Below, piece after piece: positions 40,765 through 49,947 of a stretch of 50,909 nucleotides of DNA. The stretch is from Pseudomonadota bacterium. GTDB taxonomy: Bacteria > Pseudomonadota > Alphaproteobacteria > Sphingomonadales > Sphingomonadaceae. The stretch covers positions 1 through 50,909 of the forward strand of contig JAEZZI010000015.1 in the NCBI GenBank assembly GCA_023418595.1, read 5' to 3'. The notes beneath the pieces are model-generated. The model saw nothing but the letters and a program-made list of their open reading frames with translations. It was not told the origin of the DNA and did not search any database. The position numbers and the translations under genes were made by a program. How positions within the stretch are numbered: the first letter of the stretch is position 1; each line of letters opens with the position of its first letter.

Positions 40765-41499
40765 GTGGTCAATGTTCTGCTCGCTCCGTTTGGCCGGATC
40801 GCCGCGTTCGCGCTGCCGCCGCGCTGTCCGGGATGCGGAGCGGTGACGGGCGACGACCACCGGTTTTGCGCGCTCTGCTGGGACGATCTGCGCTTTCTGG
40901 GCGAGCCGTGGTGCGCCGCCTGTTGTCGACCGTTCGAGGTCGATCGCGGCGACAGCCTGTGCGGCGCGTGCCTGTCGGATCCGCCGGTGCACGACGGCGT
41001 GCGCGCGGCGGTCGCTTATGGCGATGTCGCGCGAACGGTGGTGCTGAAACTGAAATATGGGCGACGGCTGGCCTATGCCGACACGATCGCGCGGCTGATG
41101 GCGCGGCTGGTCCCCGCCGGCGCCGACCTGCTGGTGCCGGTGCCGCTGCATCGCTGGCGATTATGGTCGCGCGGCTTCAATCAGGCGCAGTTGATGGCAC
41201 AGGGGCTGGCCCGACGGACGGGCACGCCGGTCGCGCTCGATATCTTGAAGCGGGTGAAGGGCGGCGGATCGCTGCGCGGACGCGGGCGAAAGGCGCGGGC
41301 GAAAAGCGTGGCGGGGGCGTTCGCGCTTGGCCCCGATGCGCGTGACCGGCTTGCCGGGCGGCATGTCGTGCTGGTCGACGACGTGCATACGTCGGGCGCG
41401 ACTGCGAATGCGTGTACGCGGTTGTTGAAGCGCGGCGGGGCGGCGCGGGTGACGATTCTGTGCTGGGCGCGGGTGCTGCATCAGGACGGCGCGGATTGA
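40765..41499 (+). CDS. comF: ComF family phosphoribosyltransferase-like protein
   Basis: A 244-aa ComF-type protein. The double-zinc-ribbon N-terminus has CPGC, CALC, CAAC and CGAC pairs, and the C-terminal PRTase domain has VVLVDDVHTSGATANAC. In naturally competent bacteria ComF acts in DNA uptake; in many proteobacteria the role is unclear. The start is GTG at 40765, divergent from the methyltransferase by 42 bp. A longer frame upstream is a shadow. Confidence 0.88.
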   Translation: MVNVLLAPFGRIAAFALPPRCPGCGAVTGDDHRFCALCWDDLRFLGEPWCAACCRPFEVDRGDSLCGACLSDPPVHDGVRAAVAYGDVARTVVLKLKYGRRLAYADTIARLMARLVPAGADLLVPVPLHRWRLWSRGFNQAQLMAQGLARRTGTPVALDILKRVKGGGSLRGRGRKARAKSVAGAFALGPDARDRLAGRHVVLVDDVHTSGATANACTRLLKRGGAARVTILCWARVLHQDGAD

Positions 41500-41531
41500 C
41501 AAAGCCCCTGTGGCGTCCCCACGTCGGTCCA

Positions 41532-41786
41532 ATGGCCAAGATCGAAATCTACACCAAAGCCTTTTGCCCCTATTGCACCCGCGCCAAGCGGCTGCTGGAT
41601 GAAAAGGGTGCGGCGTTCGATGAATATGACATCACGATGGGCGGTCCCAAGCGGCAGGAAATGATCCAGCGCGCGGGCGGGCGCAGCACCGTGCCCCAGA
41701 TTTTCATCGACGACCGCCATATCGGCGGATCGGATGATCTTGCCGCGCTGGAGCGCGAAGGGCAGCTCGACCCGTTGCTCGGCTAG
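41532..41786 (+). CDS. grxC: Glutaredoxin 3
   Basis: An 84-aa dithiol glutaredoxin. The active site CPYC is at residues 12-15 (KAFCPYC), and TVPQIFIDDRHIGGSDDL provides the cis-Pro and glutathione-binding part. Uses glutathione to reduce disulfides. It lies 32 bp after comF and 8 bp before the amidase gene, so it is probably in the same operon. Confidence 0.95.
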   Translation: MAKIEIYTKAFCPYCTRAKRLLDEKGAAFDEYDITMGGPKRQEMIQRAGGRSTVPQIFIDDRHIGGSDDLAALEREGQLDPLLG

Positions 41787-41794
41787 GCTCAAAA

Positions 41795-42622
41795 ATGACG
41801 CGCATCGCAATCCTTCAGATGACGAGCGGGATCGATCCCGCCGCCAACGCCGCGACATTGGTCGATGCCGTGCACGCGGCGAAGGCGGGCGGTGCAGCCA
41901 TGCTGTTCACGCCTGAAATGTCCGGGCTGCTCGACCGTGACCGGGCGCGGGGCGCGGCGCATATCTTTGACGAGCATGACGACCGCGTGCTTGCCGCGGT
42001 GCGCGAGGCCGCGCGCGACGCTCAGCTATGGGTGCATCTGGGCTCGCTCGCGGTGCGCGGCGCGGGCGAACGGCTTGCCAATCGCGGGTTCGTGATCGAC
42101 GATGCGGGCGAGATCCGCGCGCGATACGACAAGATGCATATGTTCGACGTGTCGCTGGCGACCGGCGAGGAATGGCGCGAATCGGCGGCCTATTCTCCCG
42201 GATCGCGCGCCATCATTGTCGATACGCCGGTCGGACTGCTGGGCCTGAGCATCTGTTACGATATCCGGTTTCCCGCGCTCTATCAGGCGCTGAGCGATGC
42301 CGGGGCGACGGTGTTCGCCATCCCGGCGGCCTTTACGCGTCCCACGGGCGAGGCGCATTGGGCGACATTGCTCGCCGCGCGCGCGATCGAAAACGGTGCC
42401 CATGTGATTGCCGCCGCGCAAACCGGCGAGCATGAAGACGGGCGCCGGACACATGGCCATTCGATGGCGATCGGACCATGGGGCCAAACGCTGATCGACA
42501 TGGGCAGCGAGGCCGGGCTTGGCGTTGTCGAGATCGATGCCGCAGCGGTCGGAGAAGTGCGCGGGCGTGTTCCCGTGATCGATCACCGACGCGCGATCCC
42601 GCCGGTCGAGGTGATCCGGTGA
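41795..42622 (+). CDS. Carbon-nitrogen hydrolase (nitrilase family, Nit-like amidase)
   Basis: A 275-aa nitrilase-superfamily enzyme with the catalytic triad E41 (LFTPEMSG), K113 (RYDKMHMFD) and C154 (LSICYDIRFP). The DKMHMFDV block matches the Nit1/Nit2 deaminated-glutathione amidase group, which fits the neighbour glutaredoxin. Exact substrate is inferred. The stop overlaps the DUF1178 GTG start. Confidence 0.9.
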   Translation: MTRIAILQMTSGIDPAANAATLVDAVHAAKAGGAAMLFTPEMSGLLDRDRARGAAHIFDEHDDRVLAAVREAARDAQLWVHLGSLAVRGAGERLANRGFVIDDAGEIRARYDKMHMFDVSLATGEEWRESAAYSPGSRAIIVDTPVGLLGLSICYDIRFPALYQALSDAGATVFAIPAAFTRPTGEAHWATLLAARAIENGAHVIAAAQTGEHEDGRRTHGHSMAIGPWGQTLIDMGSEAGLGVVEIDAAAVGEVRGRVPVIDHRRAIPPVEVIR

Positions 42623-43080
42623 TCGTGTTCGATCTTCGCTGCGCCGACGGCCATGTGTTCGAAGCCTGGTTCGGATCGAGCGCATCCTACGACAGCCAGC
42701 GTGCGGGCGGTCTGCTCGCCTGCCCGATCTGTGGCGGCAGCGAGGTCGAAAAGGCGGTGATGGCGCCCAATGTCGCCGCCAAGGGCAACCGCAGGGCGGA
42801 GGTGGCTGCATCGCCGAAGTCCGATTCGCCCGAGCCGACGCCCGACATGGTGAAGGCGGTGCTGGCCAAGATCGCCGAGGCGCAGGCCGCTAATCTTGAA
42901 AAATCCCAATGGGTCGGGCGCAATTTCGCGATCCGCGCGCGTGCGATGCACAACGGCGATGAGGCCAGCGCGTTGATCCACGGCCAGGCGACGCCCGACG
43001 AGGCACGCGAACTGGTCGAGGATGGGGTGGCGGTCGCGCCGCTGCTGGTGCCGTTCGTGCCGCCCGAACAGCGCAATTAG
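42619..43080 (+). CDS. DUF1178 family zinc-ribbon protein
   Basis: A 153-aa protein of the DUF1178 family. MIVFDLRCADGHVFEAWFGSSASYD is the family start, and C36/C39 in LACPICGG form a zinc-ribbon knuckle with C8. SQWVGRNFAIRARAMHNGD is a second conserved block. GTG 42619 overlaps the amidase stop (GTGA), so the genes are coupled. Function unknown; in many alphaproteobacteria it follows grxC and the nitrilase gene. Confidence 0.9.
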   Translation: MIVFDLRCADGHVFEAWFGSSASYDSQRAGGLLACPICGGSEVEKAVMAPNVAAKGNRRAEVAASPKSDSPEPTPDMVKAVLAKIAEAQAANLEKSQWVGRNFAIRARAMHNGDEASALIHGQATPDEARELVEDGVAVAPLLVPFVPPEQRN

Positions 43081-43113
43081 GGCGCGGAGCGGTGGGGATG
43101 AGTCCCCCTGAGT

Positions 43114-43186
43114 CGTCATTCCCGCGAAGGCGGGAATCCATATGCACCGGCATGGGCTATGGATTCCTGCCTTCGCGGGAATGACG
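43114..43186. repeat. Inverted repeat, CGTCATTCCCGCGAAGGCGGGAATCCA type
   Basis: Arms 43114-43141 and 43159-43186 pair over 28 bp with one mismatch. Each arm contains an inner dyad (TTCCCGCGAAGGCGGGAA). This family is common in alphaproteobacterial genomes. Confidence 0.9.
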
Positions 43187-43279
43187 GACGGAAGAAGGAG
43201 AGGTCACCCATTATTGCCAATGGCGCAGTGTGCAAAACCCGCGTTGCCGGTTGCTGTGTGACCCCCTACGGACGCACCG

Positions 43280-44392
43280 ATGACGGCATTTCCCGACCTT
43301 CTCCGTGACCTGAACGGGCTTCGCGATCGCAGCCGGTTGCGAGCGCTCGCGCCGCGTGCCGGGCTGGATTTTTCGTCGAACGATTATCTGGGGTTGGCCG
43401 GATCGCGCGAACTGGCGGCGGCGGTGGCCGGGGCGCTGGATCGCGGCGTGCCGACCGGATCAGGTGGCTCGCGGTTGCTGCGCGGCAACCATCCCGAGCA
43501 TGAAGCGCTGGAGGCCGAGGCGGCGGCGTTTTTCGATGCGGAAGCCGCGCTCTATTTTTCCAGCGGTTATTCGGCCAACGCGGCGCTGCTCGCGACCTTG
43601 CCCCAGCGCGGCGACCTGGTGGTGCACGATGCGCTGATCCACGCGAGCGCGCATGAAGGGATGCGCGCCGGTCGCGCCGAGCATGTTGCGGCGGCGCATA
43701 ACGATGTCGGTGCTATTGCGGATGCGATTTCCGATTGGCGTGCGGGCGGCGGACGCGGGCGGGTGTGGATCGCGGTCGAAAGCCTTTACAGCATGGACGG
43801 CGACCGCGCGCCGCTCGACGCGTTGGCGCGGCTGGCGGATACGCACGATGCAGTGCTGATCGTCGATGAGGCGCACGCGACCGGCGTGTTCGGACCCGAC
43901 GGCCGCGGGTTCGCCGCGGGCATCGAACGCCGCGACAACCTCATCACGTTGCACACCTGCGGCAAGGCGCTGGGCTGCGAAGGCGCGCTGGTGACAGGTG
44001 CGCGCGTCGTGATCGATTTCCTGGTCAACCGGGCGCGGGGATTCATCTTTTCGACCGCGCCGTCGCCGCTGATGGCGAGCGCGGTGCGTGCCGCGTTGCG
44101 CATCGTCGCGACCGAGCCGAAGCGCCGCGCCGAACTCCATGATCGCATCGCGCTCGCGCATCGGCTGCTCGTGCCGCGCGGGGCAAGGGATACCGGATCG
44201 CAGATCATGCCGCTGGTGATCGGCGACGATGCGAGGGCGATGGCGCGCGCGGCGGCGCTTCAGGCGGCAGGCTTCGACATTCGTGGCGTCCGCCCGCCGA
44301 CCGTCCCTGCCGGGACGGCGCGGTTGCGGCTGTCGATCACGCTCAATGCCACGCCCGACGATGTCGCCGCGCTGGCGGAGGCGCTGGCGTGA
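43280..44392 (+). CDS. bioF: 8-amino-7-oxononanoate synthase
   Basis: BioF (370 aa) condenses pimeloyl-ACP/CoA with alanine in biotin synthesis. LDFSSNDYLGLAG, GSGGSRLLRGNH, DEAHATGVFG and the PLP-lysine motif TCGKALGCEGA are the alpha-oxoamine synthase signatures. It is a paralogue of SPT, also in this window. It is the first gene of bioFDA; the bioF stop overlaps the bioD start. A promoter should lie in 43190-43279; no BirA box was recognised. Confidence 0.94.
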   Translation: MTAFPDLLRDLNGLRDRSRLRALAPRAGLDFSSNDYLGLAGSRELAAAVAGALDRGVPTGSGGSRLLRGNHPEHEALEAEAAAFFDAEAALYFSSGYSANAALLATLPQRGDLVVHDALIHASAHEGMRAGRAEHVAAAHNDVGAIADAISDWRAGGGRGRVWIAVESLYSMDGDRAPLDALARLADTHDAVLIVDEAHATGVFGPDGRGFAAGIERRDNLITLHTCGKALGCEGALVTGARVVIDFLVNRARGFIFSTAPSPLMASAVRAALRIVATEPKRRAELHDRIALAHRLLVPRGARDTGSQIMPLVIGDDARAMARAAALQAAGFDIRGVRPPTVPAGTARLRLSITLNATPDDVAALAEALA

Positions 44393-45018
44393 CCCGCGCG
44401 ATCGTCGTCACCGGCACCGACACGGGCATCGGCAAGACGGTGTTCGCCGCCGCGCTGACCGGCGTGCTTGGCGGGAATTACTGGAAGCCGATCCAGGCCG
44501 GGCTGGACGATGGCAGCGACAGCGCGCGCGTCGCCGAATTGGCGGGAACCCCGCCTGAGCGCGTTCTGCCGGAGGCTTATCGGCTGAACACTCCTTGCTC
44601 ACCGCATTTCGCGGCAGAGATCGACGGCGTGACGATCGATCCCGATCGCCTGACCCCGCCGATGACGAAGCGTCCGCTGGTGATCGAGGGGGCGGGCGGC
44701 GTGCTGGTGCCGGTGACGCGCAACCTGCTCTATGCTGATCTGTTCGCGCGCTGGCGCTTGCCGGTGGTGCTGGTCGCGCGCACCGCGCTCGGGACGATCA
44801 ACCACAGCCTGTTGTCGATCGAGGCGCTGCGATCGCGGGGCGTTCCTATCCTGGGGATCGCCTTTGTCGGAGGTGCCGTAGAGGACAGCGAGGCGACGAT
44901 CGTTGCGATGGGCGGGGTGAAGCGGCTGGGGCGGCTGCCGCATCTCGACCCGCTAGATCGCGACGCGCTTGCCGCCGCTTTCGCCGCGAACTTCGACGTT
45001 GCGGATTTCGCGCCATGA
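44389..45018 (+). CDS. bioD: ATP-dependent dethiobiotin synthetase
   Basis: BioD (209 aa) closes the ureido ring of dethiobiotin using CO2 and ATP. The P-loop GTDTGIGKT is at residues 9-17. The substrate motif WKPIQAGL and VEGAGGVLVPV-like stretch (IEGAGGVLVPVTRN) are present. It starts at GTG 44389 (GTGA overlap with bioF), and its stop overlaps bioA (ATGA). Confidence 0.95.
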   Translation: MTRAIVVTGTDTGIGKTVFAAALTGVLGGNYWKPIQAGLDDGSDSARVAELAGTPPERVLPEAYRLNTPCSPHFAAEIDGVTIDPDRLTPPMTKRPLVIEGAGGVLVPVTRNLLYADLFARWRLPVVLVARTALGTINHSLLSIEALRSRGVPILGIAFVGGAVEDSEATIVAMGGVKRLGRLPHLDPLDRDALAAAFAANFDVADFAP

Positions 45019-46253
45019 CCTCGCCCGTCTGGCATCCCTTCACCCAGCACGGACTGGGCGACCCGATCCCGCTCGTGACCCATGCCGATGGCGCGGCGAT
45101 CCATACCGCGGATGGCGCGCGGATCGTCGATGCGATTTCGTCCTGGTGGGTGACGACCCACGGACATAATCACCCGCGGATCACAGCGGCGATCGCCGCA
45201 CAGGCCGAGCGACTGGACCAGATCATCTTTGCCGGTTGGACGCACGAACCCGCCGAGACGCTGGCGCGTGCGCTGGTCAACCTGATGCCCGCACCGCTCG
45301 CCCATGTCTTCTATTCGGATTCGGGATCGACCAGCGTCGAAGTCGCGCTGAAGATGGCGCTCGGCTATTGGGCCAATCGCGGCGTGCCGCGCGACCGCAT
45401 CCTGGTAATGGAACACAGCTATCACGGCGATACGATCGGCGCGATGTCGGTCGGCGCGCGCGGCGTGTTCACCCGCAGCTATGCGCCGTTACTGTTCGAT
45501 GTCGGCACGATCCCGTTCCCCGCAGGTGATGCCCAGCGCACGCTCGACACGCTGGAGTCCGAAGCGCGGGCCGGGGCCGCCGCGCTGATCGTCGAGCCGC
45601 TGGTGCTCGGGGCGGGGGGCATGAAATTCTATGCGCCCGAAATCCTTGCCGAAATGCGCGCGGTCTGTGCGCGTTACGGCGTGTTGTTCATCGCTGACGA
45701 GGTGATGACCGGCTGGGGCCGCACCGGCACGCTGCTGGCCTGCGAACAGGCGGGGGTCGTGCCCGACCTGCTGTGCCTGTCGAAAGGGCTGACCGGCGGT
45801 GCGGTGCCGCTGGCGGTGACGATGGCGACGGCCGAGATTTTCGACGCGCATTATGCGACCGACCGCGCGCGGATGTTCTTTCATTCGTCGAGTTACACCG
45901 CCAACCCCATCGCCTGCGCTGCCGCCAATGCCAACCTCGCCATCTGGCGCGACGAGCCGGTTCGTGATCGCATCGGGCTACTGGGAAAGCGTCAGGCGGA
46001 ACGGCTGGCGAAGATCGCGGACCACCCGCGCGTGCGCGGTGCGCGTCGGTCGGGGACGATCGCCGCGTTCGAGATCGACGGCGGCGGCGAAGGCTATCTC
46101 GCCGACATCGCTCCGCGAATGAACCGGTTCGCGCGCGACAACGGCGTGCTGCTGCGGCCATTGGGCGATACGGTCTATGTCATGCCGCCCTATTGCATCG
46201 ACGAAGCCGATCTCGACGCGGTGTACGGCGTGATCGACGCGTTTCTGGATTGA
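45015..46253 (+). CDS. bioA: Adenosylmethionine-8-amino-7-oxononanoate aminotransferase
   Basis: BioA (412 aa) makes 7,8-diaminopelargonate with SAM as amino donor. WHPFTQHGLGDPIP is the family N-terminus. SDSGSTSVEVALKMALGYW, SYHGDTIGAMSVG, ADEVMTGWGRTG and LCLSKGLTGGAVPL (PLP lysine) are visible. Last gene of bioFDA. bioB is not in the window. Confidence 0.96.
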   Translation: MTSPVWHPFTQHGLGDPIPLVTHADGAAIHTADGARIVDAISSWWVTTHGHNHPRITAAIAAQAERLDQIIFAGWTHEPAETLARALVNLMPAPLAHVFYSDSGSTSVEVALKMALGYWANRGVPRDRILVMEHSYHGDTIGAMSVGARGVFTRSYAPLLFDVGTIPFPAGDAQRTLDTLESEARAGAAALIVEPLVLGAGGMKFYAPEILAEMRAVCARYGVLFIADEVMTGWGRTGTLLACEQAGVVPDLLCLSKGLTGGAVPLAVTMATAEIFDAHYATDRARMFFHSSSYTANPIACAAANANLAIWRDEPVRDRIGLLGKRQAERLAKIADHPRVRGARRSGTIAAFEIDGGGEGYLADIAPRMNRFARDNGVLLRPLGDTVYVMPPYCIDEADLDAVYGVIDAFLD

Positions 46254-46518
46254 TTACGGACAGGGACCGGCGGCCAAACCGTTCGGACGTGTGGATGGTG
46301 GAGTGGCGTGATCGCCGATTGCGAATGCCGCAGCCAGACTTCGGCGCGTCCCGCAAGCAGTTAGCCGCGCCGTCGGCGGTCGGCTGGAGGTGGTCGCCAA
46401 CGGTGGCGACGACAGGGATCATCTGGACCGGGCTGTCGCGCGAGGCGGTTGAACGATTAAGCGATATGCAACGCCGCGCTTCGTTGCCGGATCGCTTCAC
46501 TGCGCTTGCAATGACGAT
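46254..46518. other. Intergenic stretch between bioA and trmL; no supported gene
   Basis: Short frames occur on both strands, none with a family or ribosome site. A single half-element GGATCGCTTCACTGCGCTTG near 46488-46509 resembles one arm of a common alphaproteobacterial repeat, without a matching second arm. No terminator with a T run was seen after bioA. Confidence 0.4.
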
Positions 46519-46974
46519 CTACCCGCTTTCCGGCCAGCCGCCAGTCTGCTCCAGCGCGTGACCCAGCATCATCGCGGCGCTGACCGCGACGTTCAATGAG
46601 CGAAACCCCGCGCGCATCGGCACCCGTACGCGCAGGTCGGCGCGGGCATGGACATTGTCGGGTACGCCGGCTCCCTCAGACCCGAACAGCAGGATATCGC
46701 TTGCCTCGAACCGCGCCCGGTCGAGCCGCACGGCGCCTTTCGTGGTCGCCAGCACGATCCGCCCTTGCACGGTTTCCAAGAACGCATCCCAATCGGCGTG
46801 GCGGGTGACGTGCGCGGCGTGGGCATAGTCCATCCCGGCGCGCTTCATCGCGCTAGCGCCCCACGGGAATCCCATTGGCTCGATCAGGTCCAGTGCCACG
46901 CCCATACACGCGCACAGCCGCAATATGGTGCCGACATTTCCGGCGATGTCAGGTTGGTAGAGCGCAATCCGCAT
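46519..46974 (-). CDS. trmL: tRNA (cytidine/uridine-34-2'-O)-methyltransferase
   Basis: TrmL (151 aa) is a SPOUT methyltransferase that 2'-O-methylates position 34 of tRNA-Leu isoacceptors. MRIALYQPDIAGNVGTILRL is the family start, and LFGSEGAGVPD and RVPMRAGFRSLNVAVSAAM form the knotted SAM site. The ATG at 46974 starts the conserved block; the longer frame to 47223 overlaps the divergent petA gene. Confidence 0.93.
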   Translation of the reverse strand: MRIALYQPDIAGNVGTILRLCACMGVALDLIEPMGFPWGASAMKRAGMDYAHAAHVTRHADWDAFLETVQGRIVLATTKGAVRLDRARFEASDILLFGSEGAGVPDNVHARADLRVRVPMRAGFRSLNVAVSAAMMLGHALEQTGGWPESG

Positions 46975-47164
46975 GGCCGCGCACATATCGCGCGTCACGC
47001 CTCCGTCACAAGCCGGGCAAAAGGGTGTTGGCAAAACGCCGCATCCCCGTCTATCAGCGCCCCAAGCCACCGGGGGCACCGGGGGGCTTCGCGTGGCGTT
47101 CGCCGGGCGGAAATCCTCTATCTTGCCCCCGCGCTGGTGTGAATCGATGTGCAAGGGCTGATTG

Positions 47165-47749
47165 ATGGCAACGGTTGACCAACCTGTCCCTGCGGGCGAA
47201 TCGCCTGCGACCCAGGACGACACGCTCCAGAATCCCCGCCGCCGCGACTATATGTCGATCGGCGCGGTGGCGTTTGCGGGCGTGGGTGCGGGTGTCATCG
47301 CATTGCCGCTTATCCGCTCGATGAGCCCCGCCGCCGATACGCTGGCGCTCTCCACCACCGAACTCGACGTGTCGGGGATCGAGCCCGGCCAGTCGGTCAA
47401 ATCGACGTTCCGCAAACAGCCCTTGTTCGTCCGCCACCTGACGCCGCAGGAAATCGCCGCAGCAGATGCCGTGTCGCTGGCCGATCTGCGCGATCCGCAA
47501 AGCCTGGCCGACCGGACCAAGGCGGGCAAGTCGCAATGGCTGATCACCCTCGGCGTCTGTACCCATCTCGGCTGTGTGCCGCTGGGCGCGGGCGAGGGCG
47601 AGAACAAGGGGCCGTTCGGCGGCTATTTCTGCCCGTGCCATGCGTCGGCATACGACACGGCGGGCCGCATCCGTTCGGGGCCGGCGCCCACCAATCTGGA
47701 AGTGCCGCCTTATGAATTCACGTCGGACACGACGATCCTGGTCGGTTGA
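47165..47749 (+). CDS. petA: Ubiquinol-cytochrome c reductase iron-sulfur (Rieske) subunit
   Basis: The 194-aa Rieske protein of the bc1 complex. Its N-terminus has NPRRRDYM (about 23-30) before a membrane segment (31-48), a twin-arginine signal-anchor used for Tat export of the folded cluster. The 2Fe-2S ligands are C132-T-H134 with C137 alongside, and C156-P-C158-H159. The ATG at 47165 is used; the preceding TTG is not needed. First gene of petABC. Confidence 0.95.
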   Translation: MATVDQPVPAGESPATQDDTLQNPRRRDYMSIGAVAFAGVGAGVIALPLIRSMSPAADTLALSTTELDVSGIEPGQSVKSTFRKQPLFVRHLTPQEIAAADAVSLADLRDPQSLADRTKAGKSQWLITLGVCTHLGCVPLGAGEGENKGPFGGYFCPCHASAYDTAGRIRSGPAPTNLEVPPYEFTSDTTILVG

Positions 47750-47762
47750 GGACTAAGACGCG

Positions 47763-49058
47763 ATGAGCTTTCCCTGGGCAGAACAGTATCAGCCGAAAAA
47801 TCCATTCATGCAGTGGATGGACAGTCGGCTGCCGTTGCCGCGCTTTGTCTATAATGCGGTCGGTGCGGGCTATCCGGTGCCGCGCAACCTCAATTATTTC
47901 TGGAATTTCGGCGTGCTCGCCGGCGCCGCGCTGGCGATCCAGATCGTCACGGGTATCGTGCTTGCGATGCACTATGCCGCCGAAGCGGGCATCGCCTTCT
48001 ACTCGGTAGAGCGCATCATGCGCGACGTCCCAGCCGGCTGGTTCCTGCGCTATGCGCACGCCAACGGCGCGTCGATGTTCTTCATCGTCGTCTATATCCA
48101 CATCGCCCGCGGTCTTTATTACGGATCGTACAAGGCGCCGCGCGAAATGGTGTGGCTGCTTGGCGTCGTCATCTTCCTGTTGATGATGGCAACCGCGTTC
48201 ATGGGCTATGTCCTCCCCTGGGGTCAGATGAGCTTCTGGGGCGCGCAGGTCATTACCGGCTTCTTCTCGGCCATTCCGGGCGTGGGCGAAACGCTGCGCG
48301 TCTGGTTGCTGGGCGGATACGTCCCCGACAACGCTGCGCTCAATCGCTTCTTCTCGCTCCACTATCTGCTGCCGTTCGTGATCGCGGGGGTCATCATCCT
48401 GCACATCTGGGCGCTGCACATTCCGGGATCGAACAACCCCACCGGCGTCGAGGTGAAGGGCAAGCAGGATACGGTGCCGTTCCACCCCTATTACACCGCC
48501 AAGGACGGCGTGGGCGTGGGCGTGTTCTTCCTGATCTTCGCGATCCTGGTCTTCTTCATGCCCAACCTGCTGGGCCATGCGGATAACTATATCGAAGCCA
48601 ACCCGCTTTCGACGCCCGCGCACATCGTGCCGGAATGGTATTTCCTTCCCTTCTACGCGATTCTGAAGGCGTTCACGATCGACTTCATCATGCCCGCCAA
48701 GCTGTGGGGCGTGATCGCGATGTTCGGGTCGATCCTGATCCTGTTCTTCCTGCCGTGGCTCGACAAGTCGCCGGTGCGGTCGGCGAATTACCGCCCGACC
48801 TATCGCTGGTTCCTGATCGTGCTGGCAGTGGTCGTGGTGCTGCTCGGCTATCTCGGCGGCGCAACGCCGACGCCGTTCATCATCGGGCTGACCCAGGTCG
48901 CGACCGCCTATTATTTCCTCCATTTCCTGGTCGTGCTGCCCATCGTCTCGTCGATGGAAAAGCCGCTGCCGCTGCCCAATTCGATCACCGAAGCGGTGTT
49001 GAAGGGCAAGGGCGGAACCAGTCCGGCGCACAGCGCTGTCGCACAGCCTGCCGAGTAA
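47763..49058 (+). CDS. petB: Cytochrome b of the bc1 complex
   Basis: A 431-aa membrane protein with eight membrane helices. NPFMQWMDSRLPLPR and NYFWNFGVLAGAAL are the N-terminus. The haem-ligand helices contain the HYAAEAG/HANGAS and HYLLPF/HIWALH regions, and the Qo-site PEWYFLPFYAILKAF is complete. It follows petA by 13 bp. Length fits alphaproteobacterial cytochrome b. Confidence 0.97.
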   Translation: MSFPWAEQYQPKNPFMQWMDSRLPLPRFVYNAVGAGYPVPRNLNYFWNFGVLAGAALAIQIVTGIVLAMHYAAEAGIAFYSVERIMRDVPAGWFLRYAHANGASMFFIVVYIHIARGLYYGSYKAPREMVWLLGVVIFLLMMATAFMGYVLPWGQMSFWGAQVITGFFSAIPGVGETLRVWLLGGYVPDNAALNRFFSLHYLLPFVIAGVIILHIWALHIPGSNNPTGVEVKGKQDTVPFHPYYTAKDGVGVGVFFLIFAILVFFMPNLLGHADNYIEANPLSTPAHIVPEWYFLPFYAILKAFTIDFIMPAKLWGVIAMFGSILILFFLPWLDKSPVRSANYRPTYRWFLIVLAVVVVLLGYLGGATPTPFIIGLTQVATAYYFLHFLVVLPIVSSMEKPLPLPNSITEAVLKGKGGTSPAHSAVAQPAE

Positions 49059-49074
49059 GGGACAAGAGAGAACC

Positions 49075-49941
49075 ATGCGTGGGATTTTGAACTTCCTCGG
49101 CGTCAAGGGCATCGCGATCCTGATCGGCCTTGGCTTCAGCTTCGTGCTGCTCATCAGCTTCATCGACACCCTGGGGTCGGAAGGTGAAGCGAAGTCGGCG
49201 GAATATGCGCTCCATAAGGAAGCGCGCCCAGCAAACCTGCCGTCGGACGGGCCGCTCGGCCGGTTCGACAATGCCCAGCTCCAGCGCGGGTTTCAGGTGT
49301 ACAAGGAAGTGTGCGCCGCTTGCCACTCGCTGAAATATGTCGCGTTTCGCGACCTCGCCGCGCTTGGCTATAACGAGGCCGAGATCAAGGCGATTGCCGG
49401 GCAATGGGCGATCGAGACGCCGACGATCAACCCGGAAACGGGTGAGGCCGCAACGCGTCCCAGCGTCGCCGCCGACCGCTTCCCCAAGCCGTTCGCGAAC
49501 GAAGTCGCCGCCCGCGCCGCCAACAACAATGCGGTGCCGCCCGACCTGTCGCTCATCACCAAGGCGCGCGTGAACGGCGAAGCCTATGTCTATTCGCTGC
49601 TGACCGGTTACGGCCAGCAGCCCGATCCGGCGATCGTCGCCAACTATCCCGAATTCACCACGCCGGAGGGGCTGTACTACAACCCCTATTTCCCGACCGT
49701 GAATCTGGCGATGGCGCCGCCGCTGACCGCCGACGGCCAGGTGACCTATGCCGACGGAACCGCCGCGACGGTTGACCAGATGTCGAAGGACGTGACCGCG
49801 TTCCTGGCGTGGACCGCCGAGCCCAAGATGCAGGTCCGCAAGCAGGCGGGTCTGGCGACCATCGCGTTCCTGCTGATCTTCATCGGCCTGACCTGGGGTG
49901 CGTACAAGAGCATCTGGCGCGACGTTAAGTACCAGCAGTAA
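49075..49941 (+). CDS. petC: Cytochrome c1 of the bc1 complex
   Basis: A 288-aa haem-binding subunit. An N-terminal hydrophobic segment (9-31) acts as export signal or anchor, C80-A-A-C83-H84 binds haem c, and a C-terminal anchor (about 263-280, ATIAFLLIFIGLTWGAYK) holds it. FAAGLTP-like axial-Met region appears as MAPPLTADGQVTYADG. It follows petB by 16 bp. Confidence 0.95.
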   Translation: MRGILNFLGVKGIAILIGLGFSFVLLISFIDTLGSEGEAKSAEYALHKEARPANLPSDGPLGRFDNAQLQRGFQVYKEVCAACHSLKYVAFRDLAALGYNEAEIKAIAGQWAIETPTINPETGEAATRPSVAADRFPKPFANEVAARAANNNAVPPDLSLITKARVNGEAYVYSLLTGYGQQPDPAIVANYPEFTTPEGLYYNPYFPTVNLAMAPPLTADGQVTYADGTAATVDQMSKDVTAFLAWTAEPKMQVRKQAGLATIAFLLIFIGLTWGAYKSIWRDVKYQQ

Positions 49942-49947
49942 GCCGAT

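Noticed and set aside
46193..46561. 122-aa ORF between bioA and trmL
   Set aside because: Overlaps the end of bioA, has no ribosome site, and its C-terminal part is a fragment of a repeat arm.
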